A stretch of 64,000 bases of DNA from Caulobacter endophyticus (GTDB lineage Bacteria; Pseudomonadota; Alphaproteobacteria; Caulobacterales; Caulobacteraceae): NCBI RefSeq assembly GCF_003116815.1, contig NZ_QDKQ01000063.1, positions 1 to 64,000 on the forward strand. Reading direction: 5' to 3'. The notes beneath the pieces were generated by a model, which saw only the letters and a list, made by a program, of their open reading frames with translations, had not been told where the DNA came from and made no database searches. Numbering within the stretch: position 1 is the first letter of the stretch; each line of letters opens with the position of its first letter. The translations under genes and the position numbers were made by a program. Below are positions 1 through 11,703 of this stretch, one piece after another.

Positions 1-56
1 CCCACCGGCATCAGCGCCTCGGCGAAACTGAACTGACCCGTCTGCTTCACCGCCAT
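1..56 (-). CDS. N-terminal fragment of a possible transposase, cut by the window edge
   Basis: The reverse strand has an ATG at 56..54 and stays open to the window edge, giving MAVKQTGQFSFAEALMPVG. A GGGGAGG stretch lies about 6 to 12 bases upstream of the ATG on that strand, a plausible ribosome binding site. The peptide reminds me of the N-terminus of some IS5-type transposases, and 90-125 could hold the element end, but only 18 complete codons are visible and no terminal repeat pair can be tested. Low confidence on identity, moderate that it is coding. Confidence 0.35.
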   Translation of the reverse strand, partial: MAVKQTGQFSFAEALMPV

Positions 57-135
57 GCCTGGCCTCCCCGTACTAAACCCAGGGAATCACAATCGGCTAA
101 TTTCGCAACACGCCCGCAAGGGGAGAGGAGAGGCT

Positions 136-315
136 CTAGGCCTTGGCCCGGCTCCACAGCCGTTCGTGGATGTTGAAGGCCACGGTCTGGACCATCGGTT
201 CGACGATCCCCACCGCCAGGGCCACGCGCCAGTCGCGGGTCAGGGCGTAGGCGACCCCGATGGCGACGGTCAGGTGCATGGTGGCGTAGGTGGCGGTCTT
301 GAGGGCGAGGCGCAT
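136..315 (-). CDS. DUF2061 family small membrane protein
   Basis: A 59-residue protein with the layout of DUF2061 proteins: a short basic start (MRLALKTATYATMH), one hydrophobic stretch of about 20 residues, then a second hydrophobic segment with the conserved look of VGIVEPMVQTVAFNIHERLW near the C-terminus. Length matches the family (about 60-75 residues). The function of the family is unknown; an inner membrane location is expected. The gene is too short for most ORF cut-offs. A Fur-box-like palindrome lies 20 bases upstream of the ATG, so iron control is possible but unproven. Confidence 0.75.
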   Translation of the reverse strand: MRLALKTATYATMHLTVAIGVAYALTRDWRVALAVGIVEPMVQTVAFNIHERLWSRAKA

Positions 316-334
316 GGCGCGGTCTCTTGTTGCG

Positions 335-347
335 ATTGATTATCAAT
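335..347. promoter_or_regulatory. Fur-box-like palindrome
   Basis: ATTGAT-T-ATCAAT is a 13-base palindrome in an AT-rich patch of an otherwise GC-rich region. Its centre TGATTATCA is identical to the centre of classical Fur boxes. It sits 20 bases upstream of the DUF2061 start, where a repressor could block that promoter. Sequence pattern only; binding is inferred. Confidence 0.4.
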
Positions 348-535
348 ATAAGAAATGGGCGCACCTCTGCAAGTGTCGCGAAGCGGATTCGCCCACCGCC
401 GGATGCGCCAAACGCCTTGCAGGCCCTTCCCTGTCGGCTCGATTACGGTAATGTCCGTGGTCCATTGACGACGGGGCCGTCGCGCAGGGGGATTCTCTCG
501 ATCCGCCGCGGCCCGCGTCCAGCCTGGACCGAGAA

Positions 536-1654
536 ATGAAGCTTACCATCGAGCGGGCGGCGCTGCTGAAGGCGCTGGGTCACGTGCAGAGCGTCGTCGA
601 GCGCCGCAACACCATCCCGATCCTGTCGAACATCCTGCTGTCGGCGGACCGCGACACCCTCTCGTTCTCGGCCACCGACCTGGACATGGAAATCATCGAC
701 GAGGGCCTGGCCCAGATCGACGTGCCCGGCCAGATCACCGCCCCGGCCCACACCCTGTACGAGATCGTCCGCAAGCTGCCGGACGGTTCGGACGTGTCGC
801 TGAACTTCAGCGGCGACGATCCGCGCCTGGTGATCCAGACGGGCCGCTCGCGCTTCAACCTGCCGGTGCTGCCGGCCGGCGACTTCCCGGTGATGAGCAA
901 CGAGGGCCTGTCGGGCCGCATCGCCGTCGACGTCAACGAGCTGATGCGCCTGATCGACAAGACGCGCTTCGCGATCTCGACCGAAGAGACCCGCTACTAC
1001 CTGAACGGCCTCTATCTCCATACGGTCAACGAAGGCGGCGAGACCAAGCTTCGCGCCGTGGCCACCGACGGCCACCGCCTGGCCCTGGCCGAGATGCCGG
1101 CGCCGGAAGGCTCGGCCGGCCTGCCGGGCGTGATCGTGCCGCGCAAGACCATCGCCGAGGCCCGCCGCCTGCTGGAAGACGCCGGCGAGTCGATCGACCT
1201 GCAGGTCTCGCCCCAGAAGGTCCGCTTCGAGTTCGGCCGCGCCGCCCTGACCTCCAAGGTCATCGACGGCTCGTTCCCCGACTACATGCGCGTTATCCCC
1301 AAGGACAACGCCAAGATCCTGACGCTGGACAACGACCTGTTCGCCAAGGCCGTCGACCGGGTGGCCACCATCTCGGCCGAGAAGAGCCGCTCTGTGAAGC
1401 TGGCCATCGAGCCGGGCCGCATCACCCTGACCGTCCGCAACATGGAAGCCGGCCAGGCCGTGGAAGAGGTCGAGGTCGACTACGACGGCGAGCCCTTCGA
1501 GATCGGCTTCAACGCCCGCTACCTGCTGGACGTCTGCGGCCAGATCGGCGGCCCGCAGGCCGAGTTCCGCTTCGCCGACCCGGCCTCGCCCACCCTGGTG
1601 GTGGACCCGACCGACCCGGGCGTGAAGTACGTGCTGATGCCGCTGCGGGTTTAA
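536..1654 (+). CDS. dnaN: DNA polymerase III sliding clamp, beta subunit
   Basis: 372 residues, the usual clamp length, with the typical start MKLTIERAALLKALGHVQSV and VVERRNTIPILSNILL and the conserved C-terminal end YVLMPLRV. Three repeated clamp domains of about 120 residues are expected. The dimeric ring encircles DNA and tethers DNA polymerase III and repair factors. The ATG follows directly after a GAGAA stretch. dnaA is not next to it, and recF and gyrB follow only about 3.9 kb downstream, an arrangement I associate with Caulobacter-type genomes. Two GANTC sites (386-390 and 491-495), the target of the CcrM methylase in this group, lie upstream. Confidence 0.97.
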   Translation: MKLTIERAALLKALGHVQSVVERRNTIPILSNILLSADRDTLSFSATDLDMEIIDEGLAQIDVPGQITAPAHTLYEIVRKLPDGSDVSLNFSGDDPRLVIQTGRSRFNLPVLPAGDFPVMSNEGLSGRIAVDVNELMRLIDKTRFAISTEETRYYLNGLYLHTVNEGGETKLRAVATDGHRLALAEMPAPEGSAGLPGVIVPRKTIAEARRLLEDAGESIDLQVSPQKVRFEFGRAALTSKVIDGSFPDYMRVIPKDNAKILTLDNDLFAKAVDRVATISAEKSRSVKLAIEPGRITLTVRNMEAGQAVEEVEVDYDGEPFEIGFNARYLLDVCGQIGGPQAEFRFADPASPTLVVDPTDPGVKYVLMPLRV

Positions 1655-1680
1655 TTGAGAATTCTGGGCTCGGTTTTTCA

Positions 1681-1780
1681 CCGTACAATCCCCGCGAAAG
1701 CGGGGACCCAGGCTTTTTCTGAAACCCACGGCGCTCGACGACAAAACACCTGGGTCCCCGCTTTCGCGGGGATTGTACGG
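1681..1780. repeat. perfect 32-bp inverted repeat pair
   Basis: 1681-1712 is exactly the reverse complement of 1749-1780, with 36 bases between. Each arm itself contains a hairpin, CCCCGC-TTTC-GCGGGG. The sequence resembles the mobile palindromic intergenic repeats of alphaproteobacteria. It lies 26 bases after dnaN and 29 bases before a decayed GIY-YIG gene, and may also work as a transcription stop. Confidence 0.85.
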
Positions 1781-1809
1781 AAGTAGAGGAGCGTTCGAGG
1801 GGGCTGGTC

Positions 1810-2098
1810 GTGGCGTTCTACGTCTAAATCGTCGCCAGTCGCCGCAACGGAACGCTCTACATCGGTCATACTGATGACCTCGCCCGCCGTATCTGGGAGC
1901 ACCAGGAGAAGGTCCGGCCAGGTTTCACCCGGAAAATACGACGTCGGGATCCTGGTCTGGTACGAGGTCCACGACACCCGCGAGTCCGCTCTGATCCGCG
2001 AGCGCCAGATGAAGAAATGGCGCCGGCTCTGGAAGCTGGAACTCATCGAACGCACCAACCCGGGCTGGCGCGATCTGGCCCAGGATCTGAACTGCTAG
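1810..2098 (+). pseudogene. GIY-YIG nuclease family gene, broken by a stop and a frameshift
   Basis: Reading from GTG at 1810 gives VAFYV-stop-IVASRRNGTLYIGHTDDL, where family members read FYVYIVAS: the codon at 1825-1827 is TAA where TAC/TAT (Tyr of the GIY-YIG core) is expected. The frame then continues through ARRIWEHQEKVRPGFTRK and is lost at 1933-1936, where one extra A shifts the frame. The rest continues in the next frame as YDVGILVWYEVHDTRES and ends at the TAG at 2096. Joined, this is an almost complete single-domain GIY-YIG protein of about 95 residues. Two independent lesions make sequencing error unlikely for both. The product would be non-functional. Confidence 0.85.
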
Positions 2099-2117
2099 AT
2101 CGACCGGAGACGCCCTC

Positions 2118-4061
2118 GTGAAATCCCGCCTGTTCGCCCTGAGCCTCGCCCTGGCGTTGTCGACCTCGACGCTCGCTCTGGCCCAAACCCAGCCCGTAGA
2201 ACGTCGCGAGATCGGCAATCAGATCCTCGAGAACGTGCCGGTCGCCGCGCCTTCGATCCGCGAGAGCCTGGCGCGCTACCAGAACGCCCGCAGCGCCAGC
2301 TTCCAGGACTGGGCGGCCGGCGGCGGCATGCTGATCGTCACGCGTTTCGGCAACACCAACCAGATCCACAAGGTCGCCGCCCCGGGCGCCGACCGCAGCC
2401 AGCTGACCTTTCACGACGAGCCGGTCAGCGGCGTCCACACCCTGCCGGGCGGCGACGTGCTGTTCTCCAAGGACACCGGCGGCGACGAGTGGTTCCAGCT
2501 GTTCGTCCGCGACGCCTCGGGCAAGGAGGTCCAGCTGACCGAACCGGGCACGCGCAACCAGTCGCCGGCCTGGTCGGGCGACGGCAAGGTGCTGGTCTGG
2601 AGCCGCGCGACCAAGGGCGCGGCCAACTACGACGTCGTCATGCGCGATCCCGCCGCGCCGGACGGTCGGCGGGTGATCTTCAAGGGCGAGGGCCAGGTCT
2701 CGCCGATCGACGTCTCGCCCGACGGCAAGACCGTGCTGCTGGGCCGCTATTTCTCGATCGGCGAAAGCAAGCGCTGGCTGCTGGACGTGGCCACCGGCAA
2801 GACCACCGAGCTGAACCCGGTCAAGGGCAAGGTCTCGTACGACGGCGGGCTCTTCACGCCCGGCGGCAAGTCGATCCTGATGCTGTCGGACGAGGGCTCG
2901 GACTTCATGCGCCTGGTGGAGTTCGATCTGGCCACCGGCAAGAAGGCCCTGGTCTCGGGCGAGCGTCCCTGGGACGTCGAGGACTTCAAGCTGTCGAAGG
3001 ACGGCCGGGTGCTGGCCTATGTGGTCAACGAGGACGGCTATTCGAAGCTGGTGGTGCAGGACTTCCGCACCCGCCGCGCCCTGCCGCAGCCGCAGCTGCC
3101 GGGCGGCGTGGTCTCCAACCTCGCCTTCTCGGAAGATGGTTCGAAGATCGGCTTTTCCCTGGCCACGCCCACGGCGGCCAGCGACGCCTGGAGCTTTGAC
3201 CTGGCCAGCGGCCAGGTGACGCGCTGGACGGCCTCGGAGCTGGGCGGCCTGGACGCCAGGGCCCTGGTCAGCCCCGAGCTGGTGCGCTTCCCCTCGTTCG
3301 ACAAGCGCTCGATCCCGGCCTTCGTCTACAAGCCAAAGCTCGCGGCCGGCCAGAAGGCGCCGGTGATCATCGACATCCACGGCGGCCCCGAAGGCCAGTC
3401 GCGGCCGGTCTTCAACCCATTCCACCAGCACACAACGGCCGAGCTGGGGGCTGCGGTGATCGTCACCAACGTCCGCGGCTCGTCGGGCTATGGCAAGACC
3501 TTCCTTAACCTCGACAACGCCGAGAAGCGCGAGGATTCGGTCAAGGACATCGGCGCGCTGCTGGACTGGATCAAGACCCAGCCGGACCTCGATGCGAGCC
3601 GCGTCGTCGTCTATGGCCAGTCCTATGGCGGCTACATGTCGCTGGCGGTGATGACCCACTATTCCGACCGCCTGGCCGGCGGGGTCGAGCGCTACGGCAT
3701 CTCCAACTTCGTCTCGTTCCTGCAGAACACCGAGGCCTATCGCCGCGACCTGCGCCGGGCCGAGTACGGCGACGAGCGTGATCCCAAGATGCTGAAGGCC
3801 TTCGAGACGATCTCGCCGCTCAACAACGTGGGCAAGATCACCAAGCCGATGCTGGTCATGCAGGGCTGGAACGATCCGCGGGTCCCGAAGTCGGAGTCCG
3901 ACCAGGTGGTCGAGAAGCTGCGCGAGAAGGGCGTGGAGACCTGGTACGTCCAGTTCAAGGATGAGGGCCACGGCTTCGCCAAGAAGATCAACAACGACCG
4001 CCGCCGCGAGGTCGAGACCCAGTTCCTGCAGAAGGTGCTGGGAACCGGCGCGGCCCAGTGA
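2118..4061 (+). CDS. secreted S9 family (prolyl oligopeptidase-type) peptidase
   Basis: 647 residues starting at GTG with GGAG nine bases upstream. A signal peptide is clear (MKSRLFALSLALALS then a Leu/Ala core and ALAQ cleavage region), so the enzyme acts in the periplasm or outside. Residues about 40-390 look like a WD40-type beta-propeller (repeated DG and GK turns); residues about 400-647 form an alpha/beta hydrolase. The catalytic triad is visible: Ser502 in GQSYGGYMS, Asp586 in GWNDPRVP and His618 in DEGHGF. It should cleave short peptides, releasing dipeptides or acylated residues. The stop overlaps the next gene by GTGA, so the two are probably translated together. Confidence 0.9.
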   Translation: MKSRLFALSLALALSTSTLALAQTQPVERREIGNQILENVPVAAPSIRESLARYQNARSASFQDWAAGGGMLIVTRFGNTNQIHKVAAPGADRSQLTFHDEPVSGVHTLPGGDVLFSKDTGGDEWFQLFVRDASGKEVQLTEPGTRNQSPAWSGDGKVLVWSRATKGAANYDVVMRDPAAPDGRRVIFKGEGQVSPIDVSPDGKTVLLGRYFSIGESKRWLLDVATGKTTELNPVKGKVSYDGGLFTPGGKSILMLSDEGSDFMRLVEFDLATGKKALVSGERPWDVEDFKLSKDGRVLAYVVNEDGYSKLVVQDFRTRRALPQPQLPGGVVSNLAFSEDGSKIGFSLATPTAASDAWSFDLASGQVTRWTASELGGLDARALVSPELVRFPSFDKRSIPAFVYKPKLAAGQKAPVIIDIHGGPEGQSRPVFNPFHQHTTAELGAAVIVTNVRGSSGYGKTFLNLDNAEKREDSVKDIGALLDWIKTQPDLDASRVVVYGQSYGGYMSLAVMTHYSDRLAGGVERYGISNFVSFLQNTEAYRRDLRRAEYGDERDPKMLKAFETISPLNNVGKITKPMLVMQGWNDPRVPKSESDQVVEKLREKGVETWYVQFKDEGHGFAKKINNDRRREVETQFLQKVLGTGAAQ

Positions 4062-4420
4062 GCAATCGAGGCGGTCCCGCCGGCCTGCTGCGCGAGGACC
4101 GCTTCGACGACCTCTTCGAGCGCATGCTGACCCTGTGGGCGGCGATCGATTTCTCGGACTGCACGACATGGTTCGAGCGGTCGGAGACGGTGGCGGCCGC
4201 CTTCGCCTCGCTGGAGTACGCGGTGGATCTGGCGGCGATGAACGTCGCGGTGCATCGCGCCATCGCGGTCGACGCGCCGTTCGAAGCGCCGGTGCGCGAA
4301 CTGGTCGACCGCGCGATCGCCCGCGAGGTGTTCGAGGTCGAGATGCGCCGGGTCCTGCTCGGCGCGACGGGCGTCTGGCGCCTGACCGAGGTCGAGGTCG
4401 CGCGGGGGTATTTCGGGTAG
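4058..4420 (+). CDS. hypothetical protein coupled to the S9 peptidase
   Basis: 120 residues starting at a GTG that overlaps the peptidase stop (GTGA). No signal peptide or membrane segment; the sequence is rich in acidic and basic residues and predicted helical, with two Cys-free halves and one Cys near residue 28 (SDCTTWF). I do not recognise a family. Overlap with the peptidase suggests co-expression, but a cytoplasmic protein with a secreted enzyme need not share function. Confidence 0.7.
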   Translation: MSNRGGPAGLLREDRFDDLFERMLTLWAAIDFSDCTTWFERSETVAAAFASLEYAVDLAAMNVAVHRAIAVDAPFEAPVRELVDRAIAREVFEVEMRRVLLGATGVWRLTEVEVARGYFG

Positions 4421-4519
4421 GGGGCGCTCCAACGTCCGGGCCAAGCCCCAAACCGCCCCTTGCTCCCGCTCCTCCTGCCATGCCAACGTCCGTTTCATAA
4501 GAAAACGGGAGGCGCCGCC

Positions 4520-4897
4520 ATGGCCAGGATCAGCTACATGACTGTCGGTTCGAACAGGCTGGAGGAGGCCAAGGCCTTCTACGACGCCCTGCTGGGCTCG
4601 ATCGGCATGCGCCCCCTGTTCGAGCATCCGTCCGGCGGACGGCTCTATCGCGGCAAGGGCGTGGGCATGTTCGGGGTGCTGGGCCCCTATGACGGCAATC
4701 CCGCCTGCATCGGCAACGGCATGATGGGCGGCTTCGACTTCGAAACCCGCGAGGAGGTCGACGCCTTTCACGCCAAGGCCATCGAACTGGGCGGCGCCTG
4801 CGAGGGCGCGCCGGGCGAGCGCATGCCCAAGGCCTATTTCGCCTATTTCCGCGATCTCGATGGCAACAAGCTGTGCGCCTACCGGCTGGGGGAGTGA
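4520..4897 (+). CDS. VOC (glyoxalase/bleomycin resistance) family protein
   Basis: 125 residues. The ATG at 4520 is chosen because GGGAGG lies nine bases upstream and the product then starts MARISYMTVGSNRLEEAKAF, the usual beginning of a VOC module; an upstream ATG at 4460 would add an unrelated tail. The C-terminal half has the typical GFDFETREEVDAFHAKAIELG and YFAYFRDLDGNKLCAY segments, the latter carrying the family's metal-ligand region. VOC proteins include glyoxalases, dioxygenases and antibiotic-binding proteins; the substrate here cannot be told. Confidence 0.85.
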   Translation: MARISYMTVGSNRLEEAKAFYDALLGSIGMRPLFEHPSGGRLYRGKGVGMFGVLGPYDGNPACIGNGMMGGFDFETREEVDAFHAKAIELGGACEGAPGERMPKAYFAYFRDLDGNKLCAYRLGE

Positions 4898-4972
4898 TCA
4901 CAAGAGGGAGGTTCTTTTTTCCGCCGTGATCCGGGCGTAGCGCGGCGAAGTCGCAGTCTTCCGGAGACCCCC

Positions 4973-5122
4973 ATGCGCCTGGCCTGGGACCGTATCGTCG
5001 TCGTGCTCGTCAGCGCCGGGGCCTGGGCCGTGGTGCTGCTGGCCGGACCGCATCTGATGCACGGCCTGCGGACCGCGCCGCGCCTGCTGGCCCATGCCGG
5101 CGGGCGGCGTTGGCAAGGCTAG
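4973..5122 (+). CDS. small single-span membrane protein (possible gene)
   Basis: A 49-codon reading frame starting MRLAWDRIVVVLVSAGAW. GGAG lies seven bases before the ATG, well placed. Residues about 8-27 are a continuous hydrophobic stretch, followed by a basic tail (RTAPRLLAHAGGRRWQ). This is the architecture of many short bacterial membrane proteins, but conservation cannot be checked. It fills an otherwise empty 311-base gap between two genes. Confidence 0.45.
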   Translation: MRLAWDRIVVVLVSAGAWAVVLLAGPHLMHGLRTAPRLLAHAGGRRWQG

Positions 5123-5208
5123 GGCGCAGGCCTCAAGGCGTAAAAGCGCCTATAGGTTTGATCGTGGCTCCGTGCGAACCTGTGCTTGTGTTTTGCGGCG
5201 GGGGAGCC

Positions 5209-5556
5209 ATGAAGATCATCTACAGTCAGGGGCCGGCGCCCGGGTACAAGTTCTGGTACGGCCTGAAGGGCGGTGAAGACCCGACGTTCGTGGACCTCCG
5301 GATAGGAAATCGCCCGAAGGTGCAGATAACGTCGAAGGGCTACGATTTCCCTTTGTACATCGAGATACCGGAGGACGCGGATGGCGAGTATCTGACGGTA
5401 TGGGCGTCTTCGGGGGGGCAAAACCGTGACAATGTCAGCCTGAGGATCGAGCCGGACCCCTTCATGGAAGATTTCACGCACTTCGATGCGGAAAAGCGCC
5501 GGGCCATGCGTGATTACATGGTGCTGTCAGCGAGGCCTATGGGCCGGGACCGGTAA
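5209..5556 (+). CDS. hypothetical protein, lower-GC island before recF
   Basis: 115 residues from the ATG at 5209, which has GGGGGAG five bases upstream; the frame is open further upstream but without a better start. The protein starts MKIIYSQGPAPGYKFWYGLK, has no signal peptide or membrane segment and looks rich in beta strands in the middle. Codon use (ATA, AAA, TTT) is clearly less GC-biased than in recF next to it, which hints at recent acquisition. No family recognised. It ends 17 bases before recF. Confidence 0.65.
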   Translation: MKIIYSQGPAPGYKFWYGLKGGEDPTFVDLRIGNRPKVQITSKGYDFPLYIEIPEDADGEYLTVWASSGGQNRDNVSLRIEPDPFMEDFTHFDAEKRRAMRDYMVLSARPMGRDR

Positions 5557-5573
5557 TAGGCTAGAAGGCGTGG

Positions 5574-9199
<3,626 letters not shown>

Positions 9200-9220
9200 C
9201 GGCGAACGGCTTCCTTGCGA

Positions 9221-9266
9221 AAATGAAACCCTCCCGAGCCGGCCGGTTCGGGAGGGTTTTTCATTT
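9221..9266 (+). terminator. intrinsic terminator after gyrB
   Basis: AAACCCTCCCGA (9226-9237) pairs perfectly with TCGGGAGGGTTT (9248-9259) around a 10-base loop and is followed by TTTTT. Flanking AAATGA and TCATTT extend the symmetry, so it could also stop transcription coming from the minus strand. Confidence 0.9.
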
Positions 9267-9308
9267 GGGGCGGCGATGAAGCCGCCTGTCCCGCTAGGGA
9301 GGTTCTCA

Positions 9309-9959
9309 TCACGCCGCAGGCGGAATGTCGGCCTTGGTCGGGCGGAACATCTCGAACATGGCGGCGGGATCCACCGCGACATAGTCGCCGCGGCCGCCCC
9401 AGCGCAGGATCGGCTCGCCGGCGGGGGCGTCGTAGACGCGGTCCGGCCGGATCAGGCGGCGGTCGATGTGGACGGCGACGACCTCGCCGAAGGTCATCCA
9501 GGTCTCCACCGCCTCGCCGGCCGCCGTGGTCAGCTGGAACGACTGGGTGACGCGGCACTCGAAGTTCACCGGGCTTTCCAGCACGCGCGGCGCGGCGACG
9601 AGCGTACCGGGAACGGCCGTCAGGCCGGCCAGCTCGAACTCGTCCTGGCCGGGGGCGGCGGGAGCCGAGGTGGTGTTCATCGCCTGCGCCAGCTCGCGCG
9701 TGGCCAGGTTCCAGCAGAACACGCCGGTGGCCTGGACGTTGGCGATGGTGTCCTTCCAGCCCGTCGAGGCGAAGCCGACGATCGGCGGAGCGTAGTTGAA
9801 GGCGTTGAAGAAGCTGTAGGGCGCAAGGTTGCGCTGGCCTTGACCGTCGACGCTGGAGATCCAGCCTATCGGGCGCGGCCCGACGATGGCGTTGAACGGA
9901 TCGTGGGCCAGGCCGTGGCCGTCGCGGGGGTGGTAGACATAGGCGTCGGCGGCGGCCAT
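9309..9959 (-). CDS. flavin reductase family protein (FMN-binding split barrel)
   Basis: 216 residues starting MAAADAYVYHPRDGHGLAHD. The segment FNAIVGPRPIGWISSVDGQG followed by NLAPYSFFNAF is diagnostic for the DIM6/NTAB flavin reductase-like family, which binds FMN and reduces flavin with NAD(P)H, often to feed a monooxygenase. No monooxygenase is adjacent; downstream lie a repeat and the last gene of the efflux operon. Function in flavin reduction is inferred from family; partner unknown. Confidence 0.85.
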   Translation of the reverse strand: MAAADAYVYHPRDGHGLAHDPFNAIVGPRPIGWISSVDGQGQRNLAPYSFFNAFNYAPPIVGFASTGWKDTIANVQATGVFCWNLATRELAQAMNTTSAPAAPGQDEFELAGLTAVPGTLVAAPRVLESPVNFECRVTQSFQLTTAAGEAVETWMTFGEVVAVHIDRRLIRPDRVYDAPAGEPILRWGGRGDYVAVDPAAMFEMFRPTKADIPPAA

Positions 9960-10020
9960 GCGGGGGCTCCAGGTTGGAGCTGTGCAGGTGGGGATGGGAG
10001 AGGGGTTCGGCAACAAGATG

Positions 10021-10147
10021 CTCCCCCTGAAGGGGGAGCTGTCGCTGAGCGACTGAGGGGGGAAGGTCTGCGAAGTCGGCCGCCTCTGCGGTAGCTGATA
10101 ACGTCCCCCCTCCGGCCCTTCGGGCCACCTCCCCCAGAGGGGGGAGG
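10021..10147. repeat. pair of GC-rich palindromic intergenic repeats
   Basis: Two units face each other: 10021-10065 (CTCCCCCTGAAGGGGGAG hairpin plus a GCTGAGC arm) and 10103-10147 (CCGGCCCTTCGGGCC hairpin followed by CCTCCCCCAGAGGGGGGAGG). Related units occur at 11571, 14930, 17316, 20111, 22073 and 42152, always between genes. Confidence 0.85.
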
Positions 10148-10153
10148 ATCTTG

Positions 10154-11551
10154 TCAGCTCCAACCGCCTCCCAGCGCCTTGTAGATGGCCACCACGTCGG
10201 TGTTCACGCCGGTCTCGGCGACGGTCAGGGAGTCCTCCGCCGCCAGCAGGGTGCGTTCGGCGTCGAGCAGCACGAGAAAGTCGATGCCGCCCTCCTTGTA
10301 CTGGATCCTCGCCAGCTCGGCGGCGCGGCGGGAGGCTGCGGCCTGGTCGGCCAGGCTCTTCAGCCGCGCCTGGCGCTGGGCGTAGGAGACCAGCGCCGTC
10401 TCCAGGTCCTCGATCGCCGCCAGCACCGTCTGGTCGTAGGCCGCCAGGGCCGCATCGTTGCGGGCTTCCGCCGCCTTCAGCCGCGCCCGGGCGCCGCCGA
10501 GGTCGAGCGCGGGCCAGCTGACCGCCGGGGCGACCGACCAGGCCTGGCTGGCGCTGTTTCCGAAGCCCGACGACGTGCCCGACAGGAAGCCGACAAAGCC
10601 GGTCACCCGCACGCGCGGGAAGAGGTCGGCCGTAGCCACCCCGACCTTGGCGGTCTGGGCCGCCAGGCGTCGTTCGGCCGCCTGCACGTCGGGGCGGCGG
10701 CGAAGGAAATCGGAGGCCTCGCCGATCGGCAGGGCGGCGACCAGCGGCGCGGGCTCTTCGGCGCGGGGGGCGAGCTGGGCGTCCAGCGCGCCGGGCCGCT
10801 GGCCGGTCAGCACGGCCAGGCGGTAGTTGGCGCGGGTGGCGGCTGTGACCAGGTCGGGGATCGTGCCTTCCGTGGCGTTGAGGCGCGCCTCGGCGCTGGC
10901 CACGTCGATCGCCCCGCCGGCGCCGGCCTCGAACCGCACGCGCGTCAGGCGCAGGGTGTCGCGCTGGGTCTCGAGGTTGCGGCGGGCCACCGCCAGGCGG
11001 GCCTGGGCGCCGCGCAGTTCCAGGTAGTTTCGGGCCACCTCGGCGGCGACGCTGACCTGCACGTCGTGCAGGTCGGCCTGGGCCGCGCCGGCCTCGGCGC
11101 TGGCGGCCTGCACGCCGCGGCGCACGCGGCCGAAGAGATCGATCTCCCAGGCCGCATCGAGGCCGGCGCGATAGCTCTCGACCTCCACCCGCTGGTCGCT
11201 GAAGCCGGGCTGCTGCTGCTTGGTGTCGGTATAGCCGCCCGAGGCGGTGACGCGCGGGATCTGGTCGAGACGCGCGTCCTTGAACAGGGCGCGGGCCTCG
11301 TCGACCCTGGCCACGGCGACCTTGAGGTCGAGATTGGCCGCCAGGGCCTGGGAAACGAGGGCGTCGAGCGTCGGGTCGCCGAACGCCTTCCACCACTGGG
11401 CCTCGGGATTGGCGGTCGTGGAGGCGACGGCGGGCGTCGCGTTCTGGAGGGCGACGGGGGCGGGCGTCGGGGCCTTGTAGGTCGGGCCGACGGCGCAGGC
11501 CGTGGCCAGCAGCGAGGCGCCGGCGACGAGAGCGATTTTGAGGAAGGTCAT
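10154..11551 (-). CDS. RND efflux outer membrane lipoprotein (NodT/OprM family)
   Basis: 465 residues. The start MTFLKIALVAGASLLATAC gives a lipoprotein signal with lipidated Cys19, which decides the start; a longer open frame upstream runs through a repeat and is not coding. The mature part begins VGPTYKAP, typical of OprM/NodT proteins, and has the two internally repeated helical-barrel halves (for example ASAEAGAAQADLHDV and AARRLAAQTAKVG-like segments; FPRVRVTGFVGF). It forms the trimeric outer membrane exit duct of the tripartite pump. It is the last gene of the adaptor-pump-duct operon. Confidence 0.93.
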   Translation of the reverse strand: MTFLKIALVAGASLLATACAVGPTYKAPTPAPVALQNATPAVASTTANPEAQWWKAFGDPTLDALVSQALAANLDLKVAVARVDEARALFKDARLDQIPRVTASGGYTDTKQQQPGFSDQRVEVESYRAGLDAAWEIDLFGRVRRGVQAASAEAGAAQADLHDVQVSVAAEVARNYLELRGAQARLAVARRNLETQRDTLRLTRVRFEAGAGGAIDVASAEARLNATEGTIPDLVTAATRANYRLAVLTGQRPGALDAQLAPRAEEPAPLVAALPIGEASDFLRRRPDVQAAERRLAAQTAKVGVATADLFPRVRVTGFVGFLSGTSSGFGNSASQAWSVAPAVSWPALDLGGARARLKAAEARNDAALAAYDQTVLAAIEDLETALVSYAQRQARLKSLADQAAASRRAAELARIQYKEGGIDFLVLLDAERTLLAAEDSLTVAETGVNTDVVAIYKALGGGWS

Positions 11552-11570
11552 GGAGAACCTCGGAAGGTCT

Positions 11571-11697
11571 CCCTTCCCCCTTTGATGGGGGAAGGGTCGG
11601 GGATGGGGGTGACAGCGTTTCAGGATGGGGAGGCGGCCGATGCCGCATTCACCCCCACCCCTGCCCCTCCCCCATCGAGGGGGAGGGGAGGAGACGG
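11571..11697. repeat. palindromic intergenic repeats inside the efflux operon
   Basis: Two CCCCCATCGAGGGGG-type units in inverted arrangement (around 11571-11590 and 11668-11697), joined by a spacer containing GGATGGGGGTGACAGCG and, inverted, CACCCCCACCCC. The pair at 14930-15050 has the same design. Such hairpins in an operon could tune relative expression of the pump and the duct. Confidence 0.8.
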
Positions 11698-11703
11698 GCG
11701 GCG

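Noticed and set aside
316-535. Replication origin near dnaN
   Set aside because: No cluster of DnaA boxes, no AT-rich unwinding region and no dnaA; two GANTC sites alone are not evidence.
443-1744. 433-codon open frame on the minus strand opposite dnaN
   Set aside because: Composition is the His/Asp/Gln/Val-rich style of an antisense reading of a GC-rich gene; dnaN on the other strand is certain.
1681-1780. Possible CRISPR-like array because of repeated GGTCCCCGC elements
   Set aside because: Only two copies in inverted orientation, no regular spacers and no cas genes in the window.
2043-4481. 812-codon minus-strand frame opposite the S9 peptidase
   Set aside because: Antisense composition, no domain, and the plus-strand peptidase has a full catalytic triad.
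9309-11648. 779-codon minus-strand frame joining the flavin reductase to sequence over the outer membrane factor gene
   Set aside because: Its first part is an out-of-frame reading of the NodT-type gene and runs through a repeat; only the last 216 codons are a real protein.
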